Assembly: GCA_044368415.1 (NCBI GenBank)
Contig: JBIPLJ010000001.1
Coordinates: 62,001-126,000, forward strand
Source of the DNA: UBA4615 sp044368415
Lineage (GTDB): Bacteria > Pseudomonadota > Gammaproteobacteria > Burkholderiales > Burkholderiaceae_E
DNA: 64,000 nucleotides
Direction: 5' to 3'
Part shown: piece after piece, positions 25,936 through 36,200 of the stretch
Layout of the letters: each line of letters starts with the position of its first letter
How positions within the stretch are numbered: the stretch's first letter is position 1
The notes under the pieces: model-generated
What the model saw: only the letters and a program-made list of their open reading frames with translations
Told to the model about the DNA's origin: nothing
The model's database searches: none
Program-made: the position numbers and the translations under genes

Positions 25936-27507
25936 TCAGGCTATCAGCGCGGAGACCGCGGCCAGCTCGCCTGCATCGCGCGCTGCGCCGAGCAGGTAGC
26001 GGTCGGGCCGCAGCACCACGGCGCACGCGCCGCGCGCGCGCCACCACGCGGCAACCGCCTCGCCCGGGTCGCGCAGCACGACGGCGCCCGCGGTGCGCCA
26101 GCGCTCGCGCGTAGCCGCGTCGACGGCGTCGATCGCGGCAGCGTCGCCGAGCACCGCGAACGCCTCGCCCAGCGCCTCGTCGAGCCGTCGGCCGTCGGGC
26201 AGACGCGGTTGGGGGAACAGCGTGCCGCCGAGGGCGCCGACGTGCCGCCCCGGCCCGAGCCCAGGCTGCGGATACTCGAAGACCCGCGCCTCGCCGGCGA
26301 GGAATCGCGCATCGCGCTCGGCGGCGACCGCCGGGTCGGTCGCCTGGATCACAGCGCCCAGCCGCACGGCCAGTTCGATGAAGGCCTGCACGTGCGGCCG
26401 ACGCTCGGGCTCGTAGGTGTCGAGCAGCGACTCGGGCGCCGAGCCGCGCGCCACGCGCACAAGCTTCCATGCGAGGTTTGCGCAGTCGCGGATGCCGGCG
26501 CACAGGCCCTGGCCGAGGAAGGGCGGCGTCTGGTGCGCGGCGTCGCCGGCGATCATCAGGCGGCCGCGGCGCCAGCCGCGCGCGATGACCGAGTGGAAGG
26601 TGTAGACCGCGCTTCGCTCGAGCCGCGCGTCGGCGGGCGTGACCCAGCGCGAGATCAGCGGCCAGACGTTCTCGGGCCGCGCGATCGCCTCCGGGTCGTC
26701 GCCCGGCATCAGCATGATCTCCCAGCGCCGACGCCGCCCGGTGACGCAGCACATCGTCATCGGGCGCGCAGGATCGCAGCGCTGCACCGTGTAGTCGGGC
26801 AGGTCGAGCTCGCGCTCGAGGATCGCGTCGAACACCAGCCAGGGCTGGTGCAGGCCGAGGTCCTCGTTGATCGAACCGATCGCGCGGCGGACCATCGAGC
26901 GGCCGCCGTCGCAGCCGACGAGCCAGCGGGCTCGGACCTCATTCGACGGACCGGCGCCAGAGACGCCGGACGAGGCGGGCGTGGCGGGCGTGGCGGGCGT
27001 GGCGGGCGTGGCGGGCGTGAAGCTCGCATCGTTCGTAACGGACGTGACGGTCTCGCCACGCATACCGCCGTCGAGCACGATCCTCACGCGCTCGCCATCG
27101 GCCTCGACCGAAACGGCCTCGCGCCCGGCCAGCAGCCGCACGTTCGGATACCGCGCCAGCCCCGCGCGCAGCACCACCTCGAGTTCCGGCTGGTGGAAGT
27201 AGTGGTTGTTCGCCCCACCCTGCGGGCCCTCGGCCGCGGTGCCCGCGCGCACCATCAGCACTTGGTCCGCTGCGTTGACGAACTGCATGCCCTTGGTGCC
27301 CGGCCGCGAGATCGCCTCGACCTCGGCGCGCAGCCCGAGCGACTGGAACACCCGCATCGTCTCGCCGTCGAAGTGGATCGCGCGGGGCAGCGGGTAGACC
27401 CGCGCGTCGCGCTCGATCACCACCACCTCGAGGCCGGCCGCACCGAGCTGGTTGGCCAGCGTGGCGCCGACCGGGCCGCAGCCGAGGATCGCGACATCGC
27501 AGTCCAT
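25936..27507 (-). CDS. FAD-dependent aromatic hydroxylase (MhpA-like)
   Basis: A 523-residue class A flavoprotein monooxygenase. The FAD fold opens with DVAILGCGPVGATLANQLG (GxGxxG); the DG motif is WLVGCDGGRSMVRRA and the GD motif GRLMIAGDAAHQTPPFLGQG. The family includes 3-(3-hydroxyphenyl)propionate and resorcinol-type hydroxylases that insert one oxygen ortho or para to a phenolic OH, using NAD(P)H. Oddity: a five-fold TPA repeat inserted before the DG motif, coded by a 9-bp tandem repeat. It lies 1 bp after the VOC gene stop, in one operon with it. The exact substrate is unknown. Confidence 0.9.
   Translation of the reverse strand: MDCDVAILGCGPVGATLANQLGAAGLEVVVIERDARVYPLPRAIHFDGETMRVFQSLGLRAEVEAISRPGTKGMQFVNAADQVLMVRAGTAAEGPQGGANNHYFHQPELEVVLRAGLARYPNVRLLAGREAVSVEADGERVRIVLDGGMRGETVTSVTNDASFTPATPATPATPATPASSGVSGAGPSNEVRARWLVGCDGGRSMVRRAIGSINEDLGLHQPWLVFDAILERELDLPDYTVQRCDPARPMTMCCVTGRRRRWEIMLMPGDDPEAIARPENVWPLISRWVTPADARLERSAVYTFHSVIARGWRRGRLMIAGDAAHQTPPFLGQGLCAGIRDCANLAWKLVRVARGSAPESLLDTYEPERRPHVQAFIELAVRLGAVIQATDPAVAAERDARFLAGEARVFEYPQPGLGPGRHVGALGGTLFPQPRLPDGRRLDEALGEAFAVLGDAAAIDAVDAATRERWRTAGAVVLRDPGEAVAAWWRARGACAVVLRPDRYLLGAARDAGELAAVSALIA
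26975..27019. repeat. Five tandem 9-bp repeats inside the hydroxylase gene
   Basis: GCGGGCGTG is repeated five times without a mismatch (45 bp). On the coding strand it adds Thr-Pro-Ala five times to a surface segment before the DG motif. Units of 9 bp keep the frame when copies are gained or lost. Confidence 0.95.
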
Positions 27508-27508
27508 C

Positions 27509-28054
27509 TCAGCCCCGGCTCATCCGCTCGCGCATCTCGGCGACCCACTGTGCGCGCGGCTTGAAGCCGGGCCGCGCACGCGCCATCGCCTCGGACTGTG
27601 CCATCAGCGCGTCGTCCGGCTGCTCGAGGTCGACCGGCTCGCGCAGCGGCTGCTCGCAGTACCAGGGCGTATCGAAGAACACCTCGAGGCGGTTGCCCTC
27701 GGGGTCGCGGAAGTAGATCGAGATGGCGTTGCCGTGCGTGACCGCGATCAGGTCGGCGGCCTCGGACGCGCGCAGCCGGCGCGACAGCACACGCAGCGCC
27801 GCGACGTCCGGGACACGGAACGAGATCTGGTTGATCGGGTTGAAGTGCGCGCCCTCGGGCCGGCCGCTCGCCAGCACGATCTGGTGGTGCTCCTCCGGGT
27901 CGCGGCTCATGAACACCAGCTCGACCGGGCCGAGCTGCCCGCGGTCGGTGACCGTGAGGCCCAGCACGCCCGAGTAGAAGGCCTGCATCGCGGCCATGTC
28001 GCGGACGTAGAAGCCGAAGTGGCTGAAGCGCAGGTCGGGCGGGGCCTCGGTCAT
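27509..28054 (-). CDS. VOC family (extradiol dioxygenase-like) protein
   Basis: A 181-residue vicinal-oxygen-chelate protein. The two beta-alpha-beta-beta-beta modules start at HFGFYVRDMAAMQAFYSGVL and INQISFRVPDVAALRVLS. Candidate metal ligands are the His of FSHFGFYV, His of VTHGNAISIYFRDPEGN and Glu of NRLEVFFDTPWYC. Such proteins can be ring-cleaving dioxygenases; a single-domain form is also used for other VOC chemistry. The start at 28054 begins the homology and has an AGGAGACGA site. It is first in VOC-hydroxylase-(iclR), which suggests hydroxylation and then cleavage of an aromatic ring. Confidence 0.85.
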   Translation of the reverse strand: MTEAPPDLRFSHFGFYVRDMAAMQAFYSGVLGLTVTDRGQLGPVELVFMSRDPEEHHQIVLASGRPEGAHFNPINQISFRVPDVAALRVLSRRLRASEAADLIAVTHGNAISIYFRDPEGNRLEVFFDTPWYCEQPLREPVDLEQPDDALMAQSEAMARARPGFKPRAQWVAEMRERMSRG

Positions 28055-28111
28055 CGGTCGTCTCCTCTTCTCGTATTTCGATCTCTGAGCGCAAGAATGG
28101 CGCCGTATCGG

Positions 28112-28143
28112 GTCAATCGTCGCACAAATTATCTTATATTGAC
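28112..28143. promoter_or_regulatory. AT-rich intergenic spot with GTCAAT...ATTGAC inverted repeat
   Basis: In the divergent VOC-TctC intergenic region, GTCAAT and ATTGAC are separated by a 20-bp AT-rich stretch, the most AT-rich point nearby. It is a candidate IclR operator or promoter site, but the arms are short. Confidence 0.3.
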
Positions 28144-28260
28144 AATTCCAATCCATCCGACCAGACTTCCTCCCGTCGCTGCGCCGCCCGGACCGGGCGC
28201 GCGACGCTTCGATTCGAACCCGCCCTCGCTTCGTGCGACGGCCCATGAGGAGACGAGACG

Positions 28261-29241
28261 ATGACCCCGATCCGACGCAGGCTCGCCGCCGGACTGCTCG
28301 TGCTGCCCGCGTTGGCGGCCTGGACGTCCGGCGCACACGCGCAGGAGTATCCGAACAAGCCGGTGCGGATCATCGTGCCCTTCCCCGCCGGCACCGGCCC
28401 CGACACCAACGCGCGCCAGATCGTCGCGAAGATGCAGCCGCTGCTCGGTCAGCCGATCGTCGTCGAGAACCGGCCCGGCGCGGCCGGCCAGATCGGCACC
28501 GACGCCGCGGCCAAGTCCGCGCCCGACGGCTACACGCTGTACATGGGCTTCACCAGCACGATCTCGATCCAGCCCTACGTCTTCTCGAAGCTGCCCTACA
28601 ACGCCGAGCGCGACTTCGAGCCGGTGAACCTGGTGGGCACGCTGCGTAGCGGGCTGCTTGTGCATCCGTCGGTGAGGGCCGCCGACCTGCGCGAGCTGGT
28701 GGCCGCCGCGAAGGCGAGCCCCGACGCGTTCAACGCGGCCACGCAGGGCATCGGCACCTACTCGCACCTGGCCGGCGAATGGTTCTCGGCCGCCACCGGC
28801 GCGAAGCTGCGCTTCGTGCCGTACAACACCTCGAGCCCGTACGCCGACCTGCTCGCGGGCACGATGCAGCTGATGTTCGACGGCATGCCGGCGGCCATCG
28901 GCAACATCCGCGGCGGCAAGCTCCGGGTGCTCGCGCTCACCGGCACCGGCCGGCATCCGTCGCTGCCCGAAGTGCCGACCTTCGCCGAGCTCGGCCTGCC
29001 CGACTACCAGCCGATCGCATGGATCGGACTGTTCGCGCCCGCCGGGACACCGGTGGCGATCCAGGAGAAGCTCGCGGCCGCGGTGGCCGCGGGTGCCAAG
29101 GCGCCCGACTTCGTCGAGCTCTGGCGCAGCTTCGGCGGGGACCCGGTGGGCAGCACGCCCGCCGAGTTCAAGGCTTTCATCAAGGCCGACCAGGCGCGCT
29201 GGAGCGCCGTGGTCAGGCAGGCGGGCGTCAAGCTCGATTGA
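28261..29241 (+). CDS. Tripartite tricarboxylate transporter (Bug/TctC) binding protein
   Basis: A 326-residue periplasmic binding protein with a cleavable signal (RRRLAAGLLVLPALAAWTSG, ending AHAQ). Bug hallmarks are QEYPNKPVRIIVPFPAGTGP, GQPIVVENRPGAAGQIGTD and the VPTFAELGLPDY block. No membrane components of a TctAB system are nearby, which is normal for the many Bug paralogues of Burkholderiales. It is divergent from the VOC-hydroxylase genes and just upstream of an FAH hydrolase, so it probably binds an aromatic acid or a ring-cleavage product. Confidence 0.93.
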   Translation: MTPIRRRLAAGLLVLPALAAWTSGAHAQEYPNKPVRIIVPFPAGTGPDTNARQIVAKMQPLLGQPIVVENRPGAAGQIGTDAAAKSAPDGYTLYMGFTSTISIQPYVFSKLPYNAERDFEPVNLVGTLRSGLLVHPSVRAADLRELVAAAKASPDAFNAATQGIGTYSHLAGEWFSAATGAKLRFVPYNTSSPYADLLAGTMQLMFDGMPAAIGNIRGGKLRVLALTGTGRHPSLPEVPTFAELGLPDYQPIAWIGLFAPAGTPVAIQEKLAAAVAAGAKAPDFVELWRSFGGDPVGSTPAEFKAFIKADQARWSAVVRQAGVKLD

Positions 29242-29257
29242 ACGGAGAACATGAACG

Positions 29258-30115
29258 ATGAAACTGGCGAGCTTCACCCTGAATGGCCGTCCCGCATGGG
29301 GCGTGGTGGTCGACGGCGGCGTGGTCGACGGCGGCGTGGTCGACGCGACCTCGCAATATCCGACGCTCAAGGCCGCGCTCGCGGCTGACGGCGTGGCGCG
29401 CATCGCGGCCTGGGCCGCCGGCCGCACGCCCGACGCTGCGCTCGACGCGGTCACGCTGCAGCCGGTGATCCCGGATCCGGGCAAAGTCTGGTGCTGTGGC
29501 CTGAACTATGGCGAGCACGTGCGCGAGACCGGCCGGGAACTCACCGAGCAGCCGACCTTCTTCACGCGCTGGGCTGACGCGCAGGTCGGGCACGGGCAGC
29601 CGATGCTGTGCCCGCGCGAGTCGATCCAGTTCGACTACGAGGGCGAGATCGCAGTGGTGATCGGGCGCGGCGGTCGGCGCATCGCCGAGGCTGACGCCGG
29701 TCGGCACATCGCCGGCTACGCCTGCTTCAACGACGGCAGCGTCCGCGACTGGCAGCGACACACCTCGCAGTTCGCGCCGGGCAAGAACTTCTGGCGCAGC
29801 GGCGCGTTCGGCCCGTGGATGGTCACCGCCGACGAGATCCCCTTCGGCACCTCGATGACGCTGGTGACGCGCCTGAATGGCGCCGAGATGCAGCGCGCGA
29901 CCACCGAGATGATGATCCACACGATCGCCAAGCAGATCGCGTATGTGTCGACGGTGGCGCCGCTCGAACCGGGCGACGTGATCGTCACCGGCACGCCGGG
30001 CGGCGTCGGCGCGCGGCGCACCCCGCCGGTGTGGATGAAAACCGGCGACGTGGTGGAGATCGAGATCGATCGGGTGGGCGTGCTGCGCAATTCGATCGCG
30101 GCCGACCCGGCCTGA
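29258..30115 (+). CDS. Fumarylacetoacetate hydrolase family protein
   Basis: A 285-residue enzyme with the C-terminal FAH fold. Metal-ligand region: IQFDYEGEIAVVIGRGGR (E of YEGE), and the terminal block VIVTGTPGGVGARRTPPVWM. Such enzymes cleave C-C bonds of ring-cleavage products or act as hydratases/decarboxylases of the HpaG type. It lies 16 bp after the TctC gene and should be co-transcribed. Near the N-terminus an imperfect GTGGTCGACGGCGG repeat codes VVDGGVVDGGVVD. Confidence 0.9.
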   Translation: MKLASFTLNGRPAWGVVVDGGVVDGGVVDATSQYPTLKAALAADGVARIAAWAAGRTPDAALDAVTLQPVIPDPGKVWCCGLNYGEHVRETGRELTEQPTFFTRWADAQVGHGQPMLCPRESIQFDYEGEIAVVIGRGGRRIAEADAGRHIAGYACFNDGSVRDWQRHTSQFAPGKNFWRSGAFGPWMVTADEIPFGTSMTLVTRLNGAEMQRATTEMMIHTIAKQIAYVSTVAPLEPGDVIVTGTPGGVGARRTPPVWMKTGDVVEIEIDRVGVLRNSIAADPA

Positions 30116-30199
30116 TCGAGCGGGGCGCGCGGCCTGCGCGATCGCGCGCATCATGAACGCTCCCTCGCGGCGGCGCCGGCGGCCGCGGCGGCGGCCCGC

Positions 30200-31393
30200 T
30201 CAGACCAATCCGAGCTCGCGCGGGCGCGCGCCCGGGAACACCCTGTCCAGGCGCGCGGCGTCGAGCCCATAGAGCCGGGCGAACAGTCCGCCGAGCATCG
30301 CCCGGTATTCGTTGAGCACCGGCCAGTCGCGGTCCTGGTGCAACGTGGCGCGCTCGACGCGCACCTGCTCGCCAGCGATGCGCGCGCCGCGCAGCGCGCC
30401 GCCCAGCATCCACCAGACGCTGCCGTGGCCGTGGTCGGTGCCGCGATTGCCGTTCTCGCGGAAGGTGCGCCCGAACTCGCTCACCACCACCACGACCGTG
30501 CGCGACCAGGCCGGCCCCATCTCGTCGGCGACGCCCGCGAGGCCACGGCCGAGCTCCTCGAGCCGATTGGCGAGCGCGCCCGTCGCGCCGCCCTCGCCGA
30601 CATGCGTGTCCCAGCCGCCGACGTCGACGAAGCCGAGCGCGTAGCGCTCGCGCATCAGCCTCGCGATGCGACGCGCCTCCTGCTCGAAGCCGCGTGTGCT
30701 CACCGCCTCGCGGTTCGCGGCCTGCATCTCGGCGGACATCGCGCTCGCCTGGCGCATCGCGTCGTCGCGCACCGCGAAGCCCTCGGTGACCGTGCGACCG
30801 AGCGGTGTCTCGCCGTACATCGCACCGATGATCGCGCTCTGGCGCGCATCGACCGCCGGCCGCAGCGCAGCCCGCAGCGACAGGTTGGGCACTGGCTGCA
30901 TGCCGCTGAAGACGATCGGCAGCCGGTCGGTGAAGGCGATCGAGGCCGGTCCGCCGAGCACCCCGGCGAGCCGGTTTAGGAAGCCCGAGGTCGTGGCGCC
31001 GCGGCGCCCCGTCGCCGCGCCGTACTCGATGCCGTCCTGCGTCTCGAAGTGGCTGCGCGAGGTGTCGGCGGTGCCGGCGTAGGGCACGAAGGCCGCCTGC
31101 CCGGCCTCCCACAGCGGGAAGACCGTGTCGCGCAGCGCCGGGTGCAGCGCCCAGTCCGCGTCGAGCGCGAGGCCGGCGTCGGGGCTGCTGCCGGGCCGCG
31201 CGATCGCGATGCTCGGGCGCGACTCGTAGTAGAACGGGCTCGAGGTCGGCACCAGCAGGTTCGCGGCGTCGTAGCCGCCGCGCAGGAACACGAGCAGCAG
31301 TTTCGCGTCGGCGCCGGGCGCGGCGAGCACACCGCCGGCGCTGGCGGCGACGGGCGCGGCGAATGCGGCGCGGAGCAGGTGGCGACGGTTCAT
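30200..31393 (-). CDS. DUF1501 family protein
   Basis: A 397-residue exported protein (start MNRRHLLRAAFAAPVAASAG, Tat-like with RR). Family blocks: LLLVFLRGGYDAANLLVP, SRSHFETQDGIEYG, GGWDTHVGEG and VVVVSEFGRTFRENGNRGTD followed by HGHG. The fold is sulfatase/alkaline-phosphatase-like; the biological role is not established. DUF1501 genes are regularly paired with DUF1800 genes, as here, and the pair probably acts together outside the cytoplasm. Confidence 0.92.
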   Translation of the reverse strand: MNRRHLLRAAFAAPVAASAGGVLAAPGADAKLLLVFLRGGYDAANLLVPTSSPFYYESRPSIAIARPGSSPDAGLALDADWALHPALRDTVFPLWEAGQAAFVPYAGTADTSRSHFETQDGIEYGAATGRRGATTSGFLNRLAGVLGGPASIAFTDRLPIVFSGMQPVPNLSLRAALRPAVDARQSAIIGAMYGETPLGRTVTEGFAVRDDAMRQASAMSAEMQAANREAVSTRGFEQEARRIARLMRERYALGFVDVGGWDTHVGEGGATGALANRLEELGRGLAGVADEMGPAWSRTVVVVVSEFGRTFRENGNRGTDHGHGSVWWMLGGALRGARIAGEQVRVERATLHQDRDWPVLNEYRAMLGGLFARLYGLDAARLDRVFPGARPRELGLV

Positions 31394-31424
31394 GGTGGGA
31401 CTCTCGGGTCGGTGGGCGCCCAAG

Positions 31425-33143
31425 CTAGCGGCGCATGAATTCTGGGGAGGACAGCAGGAAGGCGTTCCATTCCTGCGGTGACGTCGCCTGCTCGAGCGCA
31501 CGACGCGTGGGGGGCGCGATCCGGTCGCGGGTCGAGCGGTCCCAGACGATGTTGGCGAGGGCGGGCATGGGGGGGCGCTCGGCGGGGGCCAGGGCTGCGG
31601 CTGGGGCTGGGGCTGGGGCGGCCGCGGCGGGCGCAGGTGCCTCGCCCCGAAACAGCGCCGGTGTGCCCGAGCCGATCGCACGCGCAATCTCGAAGCGCGC
31701 GGTCAACTGGCCCGAGCCCGACCAGGCGGCCTCGTCGAGCGGATAGCCGTCAGGTGTCTGGCGGCCGTACAGGGGCTGGCCGAGGCGCGCGATCCAGCCG
31801 AGCATCGGCGCGGCGTCGACCACCGGGCGCTCGTCGTACGCCAGGCGCACCGCCGACACGACGTAGTGCACCGGGTCCTTGAACTTGGTGCCGAGCGACG
31901 CGCGGAACGCGGGCGCCGCGAACAGCGTCTCGAGCACCGCGGCGATGTCGCCGTCGCTGCGTATGAAGACCGACGCGAGTCGCCCGACTAGCGCCGGATC
32001 GGGCTCGTCAGCGACCAGGAAACGCGCGAGCCGACGGCAGACGTGGGTCGCGGTCGACGGATGCCGGGCCAGCAGGTCCAGCACCTCGTCGAGCTCGGCC
32101 AGCCCGCGGCCGGCGATCGGGCGCCCGAGCACGCGCTTATCGCCGAAGTCGTGGCGGTTCGGGTTGAACTCGAAGCCGCCGTCTCGCAGGTAGGCGGACT
32201 GCAGTGCGGGGCGCAGGCGCGGACCGGTGTCGCCGAAGTTCACGCCCGCGCCGGTGAGCACGCGTGCGAGCTCTTGCACGTCGGCCTGCGTGTAGCCGCC
32301 GTCGACGCCGAGCGTATGCAGCTCGAGCAGCTCGCGGGCGTGGTTCTCGTTGAGTCGGCCCGCCGCATTCTGATCGTTGTCCAGGTAGCGCAGCATCGCC
32401 GGATGGCGGGTGGCCGCGCCGAGCAGGTCACGGAAACGTCCGAGCGCATGCGGGCGGATCGCGCGGTCCTCGTAGTCGCCGACCATCGCGCGCAGGTTCG
32501 ACTTGCCCTGGAACACGTTGAAGTGGTTCGTCCAGAACCAGGTCATCTGCTCGCGCAGCTGCTCGGGGGAATGGAGGGCGAGCAGCAGCGAGCGCGACGC
32601 GGCCTCACGCGCGAGCAGCGTGAGCGACTGCTGGTAGGCCTGGCGCGCGGCGGATTTTGCCGCGTCATCGGCGAGCGCGTCGGCGGCGCGGCGCTGCCGC
32701 TCGAGCTCGGGCACGAGCTCAGTCAGCGGGCGCTGCGAGATCGTCATGGCGGCGATCCGCGCGGCCACCTCCTCGGGCAGCGTCGCGGCCCTGCGCGCCG
32801 GACGCAGCTGCGCGGCGAACCAGCGCGGCTCGCCCATCTGCGCGAGACGGCGCAGCGACGAGGGCGACGCGCCCCAGGTGATGCGGTCGAGCAGCAGCGC
32901 GGCATCGGCGGCGACGGCGGGCATCGGCGCGTCGCGGGGAACCGGGGCAGACGCGGCACGCCGCAGCGGCCCGGTGACCGGCGACGTACCCGACACGGCG
33001 GGCGGCGCAGGGGGCGGTGCGGGCGATGCACAGCCCGCAGCCGCGAGCGGCAGGAGCGCCGCGGCACTCACGAAGCGCCGTCGCGAGGCGCCCGTGAACG
33101 GCGCCGCGCGGTGGGTCGTGGGTCGGGTGGCAAGTCGCGTCAT
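31425..33143 (-). CDS. DUF1800 family protein
   Basis: A 572-residue exported protein (SRRRFVSAAALLPLAAAGC, a Tat-type signal ending in a lipobox-like Cys). Family blocks include LLDRITWGASPSSLRRLAQM, MTWFWTNHFNVFQGK, NENHARELLELHTLGVDGGY and NRHDFGDKRVLGRPIAGRG. A Pro/Ala-rich stretch lies after the signal and a longer Ala/Pro run at about 500-530. It is 31 bp upstream of the DUF1501 gene. Function is unknown. Confidence 0.92.
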   Translation of the reverse strand: MTRLATRPTTHRAAPFTGASRRRFVSAAALLPLAAAGCASPAPPPAPPAVSGTSPVTGPLRRAASAPVPRDAPMPAVAADAALLLDRITWGASPSSLRRLAQMGEPRWFAAQLRPARRAATLPEEVAARIAAMTISQRPLTELVPELERQRRAADALADDAAKSAARQAYQQSLTLLAREAASRSLLLALHSPEQLREQMTWFWTNHFNVFQGKSNLRAMVGDYEDRAIRPHALGRFRDLLGAATRHPAMLRYLDNDQNAAGRLNENHARELLELHTLGVDGGYTQADVQELARVLTGAGVNFGDTGPRLRPALQSAYLRDGGFEFNPNRHDFGDKRVLGRPIAGRGLAELDEVLDLLARHPSTATHVCRRLARFLVADEPDPALVGRLASVFIRSDGDIAAVLETLFAAPAFRASLGTKFKDPVHYVVSAVRLAYDERPVVDAAPMLGWIARLGQPLYGRQTPDGYPLDEAAWSGSGQLTARFEIARAIGSGTPALFRGEAPAPAAAAPAPAPAAALAPAERPPMPALANIVWDRSTRDRIAPPTRRALEQATSPQEWNAFLLSSPEFMRR

Positions 33144-33218
33144 GACCCGGAGATCCTACGCCCGGCACCGGCGCGGCGGGCTCGCATGTCACCGCGCGCC
33201 CGCCGGGCTGACCACCGG

Positions 33219-36200
33219 TTACCGGGACAGGGGGTCGCTCGCAGCCGCGACCACGGGCGGATCGATGTGACGCCCGCGCCGCATCAACCGCCGCCCGATG
33301 CGCTCGACATCGTCGACGTAAGTGAACACCGCGGGCACCACCAGTAGCGACAGCAGCGTCGAGGTCACCAGCCCGCCGATCACTGCGATCGCCATCGGTG
33401 CGCGAAAGCTCGGGTCGCCTGCAAAGCCCAAAGCGATGGGCAGCATACCCGCGCCCATTGCGATCGTTGTCATCACGATCGGGCGCGCACGCTTGTGGCA
33501 AGCGTCGACCAGCGCATCGAAGCGGCTCATGCCCTCGCGCCGCGCGACGATCGCGTACTCGACCAACAGGATCGAGTTCTTCGTCACGATGCCCATCAGC
33601 ATCAGCAGGCCGATCAGCGAAGGCATCGAGAAGCTCTTGCCGGTCGCGAGCAGCAGCACGAAGGCGCCGCCGATCGACAGCGGCAGCGCCGCGAGGATGG
33701 TCAGCGGCTGCAGGAAGTCCTTGAAGAGCAGCACCAGCACCATGTAGATGCAGAGTACGCCGATGCCCATCGCAAGCGCGAAGCTGCCGAACAGCGCCTG
33801 CATCTCCTGCGCGTCGCCCTGCTCGGCGATCCGCACGCCGGGCGGCAGGTTGCCGAGCGAGGGCAGCTTCATCGCTGCCTCGTAGACCTCGCCGAGCTGG
33901 CGGCCGGCGAGCTCGACATCGAGCGTGACGTTGCGGCTGCGGTTGAGCCGGTCGATCTGCGCCGGGCCGCTGTCGATGCCGACCGACGCGACGTTGCCGA
34001 GCATCACCGGGCCGTTGCGCCCAGGCACCGTGAGGCGCTCGATCGCGGCGAGGTCGGCGCGCACCGTGTCGGGCAGCTTCACGCGGATCGGCACCTGGCG
34101 CTCGGACAGATTGAGCTTGGGCAAGCCGACGTCGTAGTCCCCGGCGGTCGCCACGCGCACGGTCTCGGCGATGCCGGAGGCGGTCACGCCGAGGTCGGCG
34201 GCGCGAGCGAAGTCGGGCCGCACGATGATCTCGGGCCGCACGAGGCTCGCCGAGGAACTCACGTTGCCGATATCGGGAATCGTCCGCAGATCACGCTCGA
34301 CGTCGCGCGCGGCGACGGCGAGCGCCGCCGGGTCCTCACTGCGCAGCACCAGCTGCATCTTCACGCCGGTGTCCTGCGGGCCGACCGTCAGGCGCACGCC
34401 GGGCACGTCGGCGAGCCGCGCGCGGATCGATGCCTCGATCGTCTGCTGCGTGCCCGGACGCTCGCTGCGGTGCGCGAGCACGACCGTCATCACCGCCTTG
34501 CGCGCCTCGGGCGCAGCGCCCAGCGCGAACACGTCGCCGGAGGCGCCGCCGCCGATCGAGCTGAAGACCCGCTTGACCTCGGGCACGCCGGCCAGCAGCG
34601 TGCGCACGCGCTCGGCCGCGTCGAGCGTCTCCTGCAACGTACTGCCCGGCGGCAGCTCGACGCTGACCAGGGTCTGCGCACGGTCGGCCGGCGGCACGAA
34701 GCCGGTGGGCAGCAGCGGCACCAGCGCGATCGAGCCCACGAAGAACGCGAACGACAGCAGCGCGGTGATCAGCCGGTGACGCAGGCACCAGCGAACCATC
34801 CGCAGGTAGGTGCGCATCACGAAGCCATCGTTCGACTCGTCGATCGGCGAGACGGCGGCGGGGCCGATCGCGTTCGCATGGGCAGTCGTCGCGACGGACG
34901 CCGCCGTACGGGCCGATTCGAGCAGCGGTCCGCTCGCCGCATCCACCGGTGCGCCGCCGCTCGCCGCAGCACGCGCGCGCGCCACCTTCGGCTTGAGCAT
35001 GTACGCCGCCATCATCGGCGTAAGCAGCCGCGCGACCACCAACGACGCGAGAATCGCGAGCACCGCCGTCCAGCCGAACTGCTTGAAGAACTTGCCCGGG
35101 ATGCCGGCCATGAATGCAGTGGGCAGGAACACCGCCACCAGCGCGAAGGTCGTCGCCACCACCGCCAGGCCGATCTCGTCGGCTGCCTCCATCGCCGCCT
35201 GGTAGGGGCTCTTGCCCATGTGCAGGTGGCGCTCGATGTTCTCGATCTCGACGATCGCGTCGTCGACCAGGATGCCGACCACCAGCGCCATCGACAGCAG
35301 CGTCACGGTGTTCAGCGTGAAGCCGAACAGGTGGATGCCGAGGAATGCGGGGATCACCGACAGCGGCAGCGCGGCGGCGCTGATCAGCGTGGCGCGCCAG
35401 TCACGCAGGAACGCCCACACCACGATCACCGCGAGCAGTCCGCCCTCGTAGAGCAGGTGCATCGATGCGTCGAAGTCTTCACGCACGGGCGCTGCGTTGT
35501 CGATCGCCTTGGTGAACGTGACGTTCGGATGCGAGGCGGCGAGCTCCTCGACCGCGGCCTGCACGCCATCGGCGATCGCCAGCTCGCCCGCGCCGCGGGT
35601 GCGCATGATCTCGACGGCGACCACCGGCCGGCCGTCGAGCAGCGCAAGCGCGCGGCGCTCGGCGATGGTGTCGGTGACGCTGGCGACCTGCCCGAGCCGG
35701 ATGCGCCGGCCGTCGCCCATCGGTAGCTCGATCCGCTCGAGCTCGGCGGCGCTCGAGACGGTGGCGATGGTGCGCACCGCCTGCTCGGCGCCGCCCACGT
35801 CGCCGCGGCCGCCCGGTGCCTCCTGCTGCACGAGCTTGAGCCGGCGCGAGACGTCGATGGCCGAGACATCGAGCGCCGCCATCCGTGCCGCGTCGAGTTC
35901 GATACGCACCTCGCGCGTCACGCCGCCCAGACGCTTGACCTGGCCCACGCCCTGCACGTTGAGCAGACGCTTGGAGACGGTGTTGTCGACGAACCAGGAC
36001 AACGCCTCCTCGTCGATCTTGCTGCTGGCCACCGTGTAAGTGACCACCGGCCGGCCGGCGGTCGTGGCCTTGGAGACCGCCGGATCGCGCAGGTCCGCGG
36101 GCAGGTCGGCGCGTACGCGGCTGATCGCGTCACGGACCTCGTTGACTGCATCCGAGGCGTTCTTCTCGAGGACGAACTCGATCGTCAGGCTGACCTGGCC

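Noticed and set aside
26975..27019. Possible CRISPR-like repeat
   Set aside because: The units are 9 bp, contiguous, without spacers and in frame inside a gene. No CRISPR array or cas gene was seen in the window.
33495..35726. A 743-codon open frame on the + strand
   Set aside because: It lies antisense to the RND pump gene; the composition (long runs of His, Arg and Gln) is that of a high-GC shadow frame.
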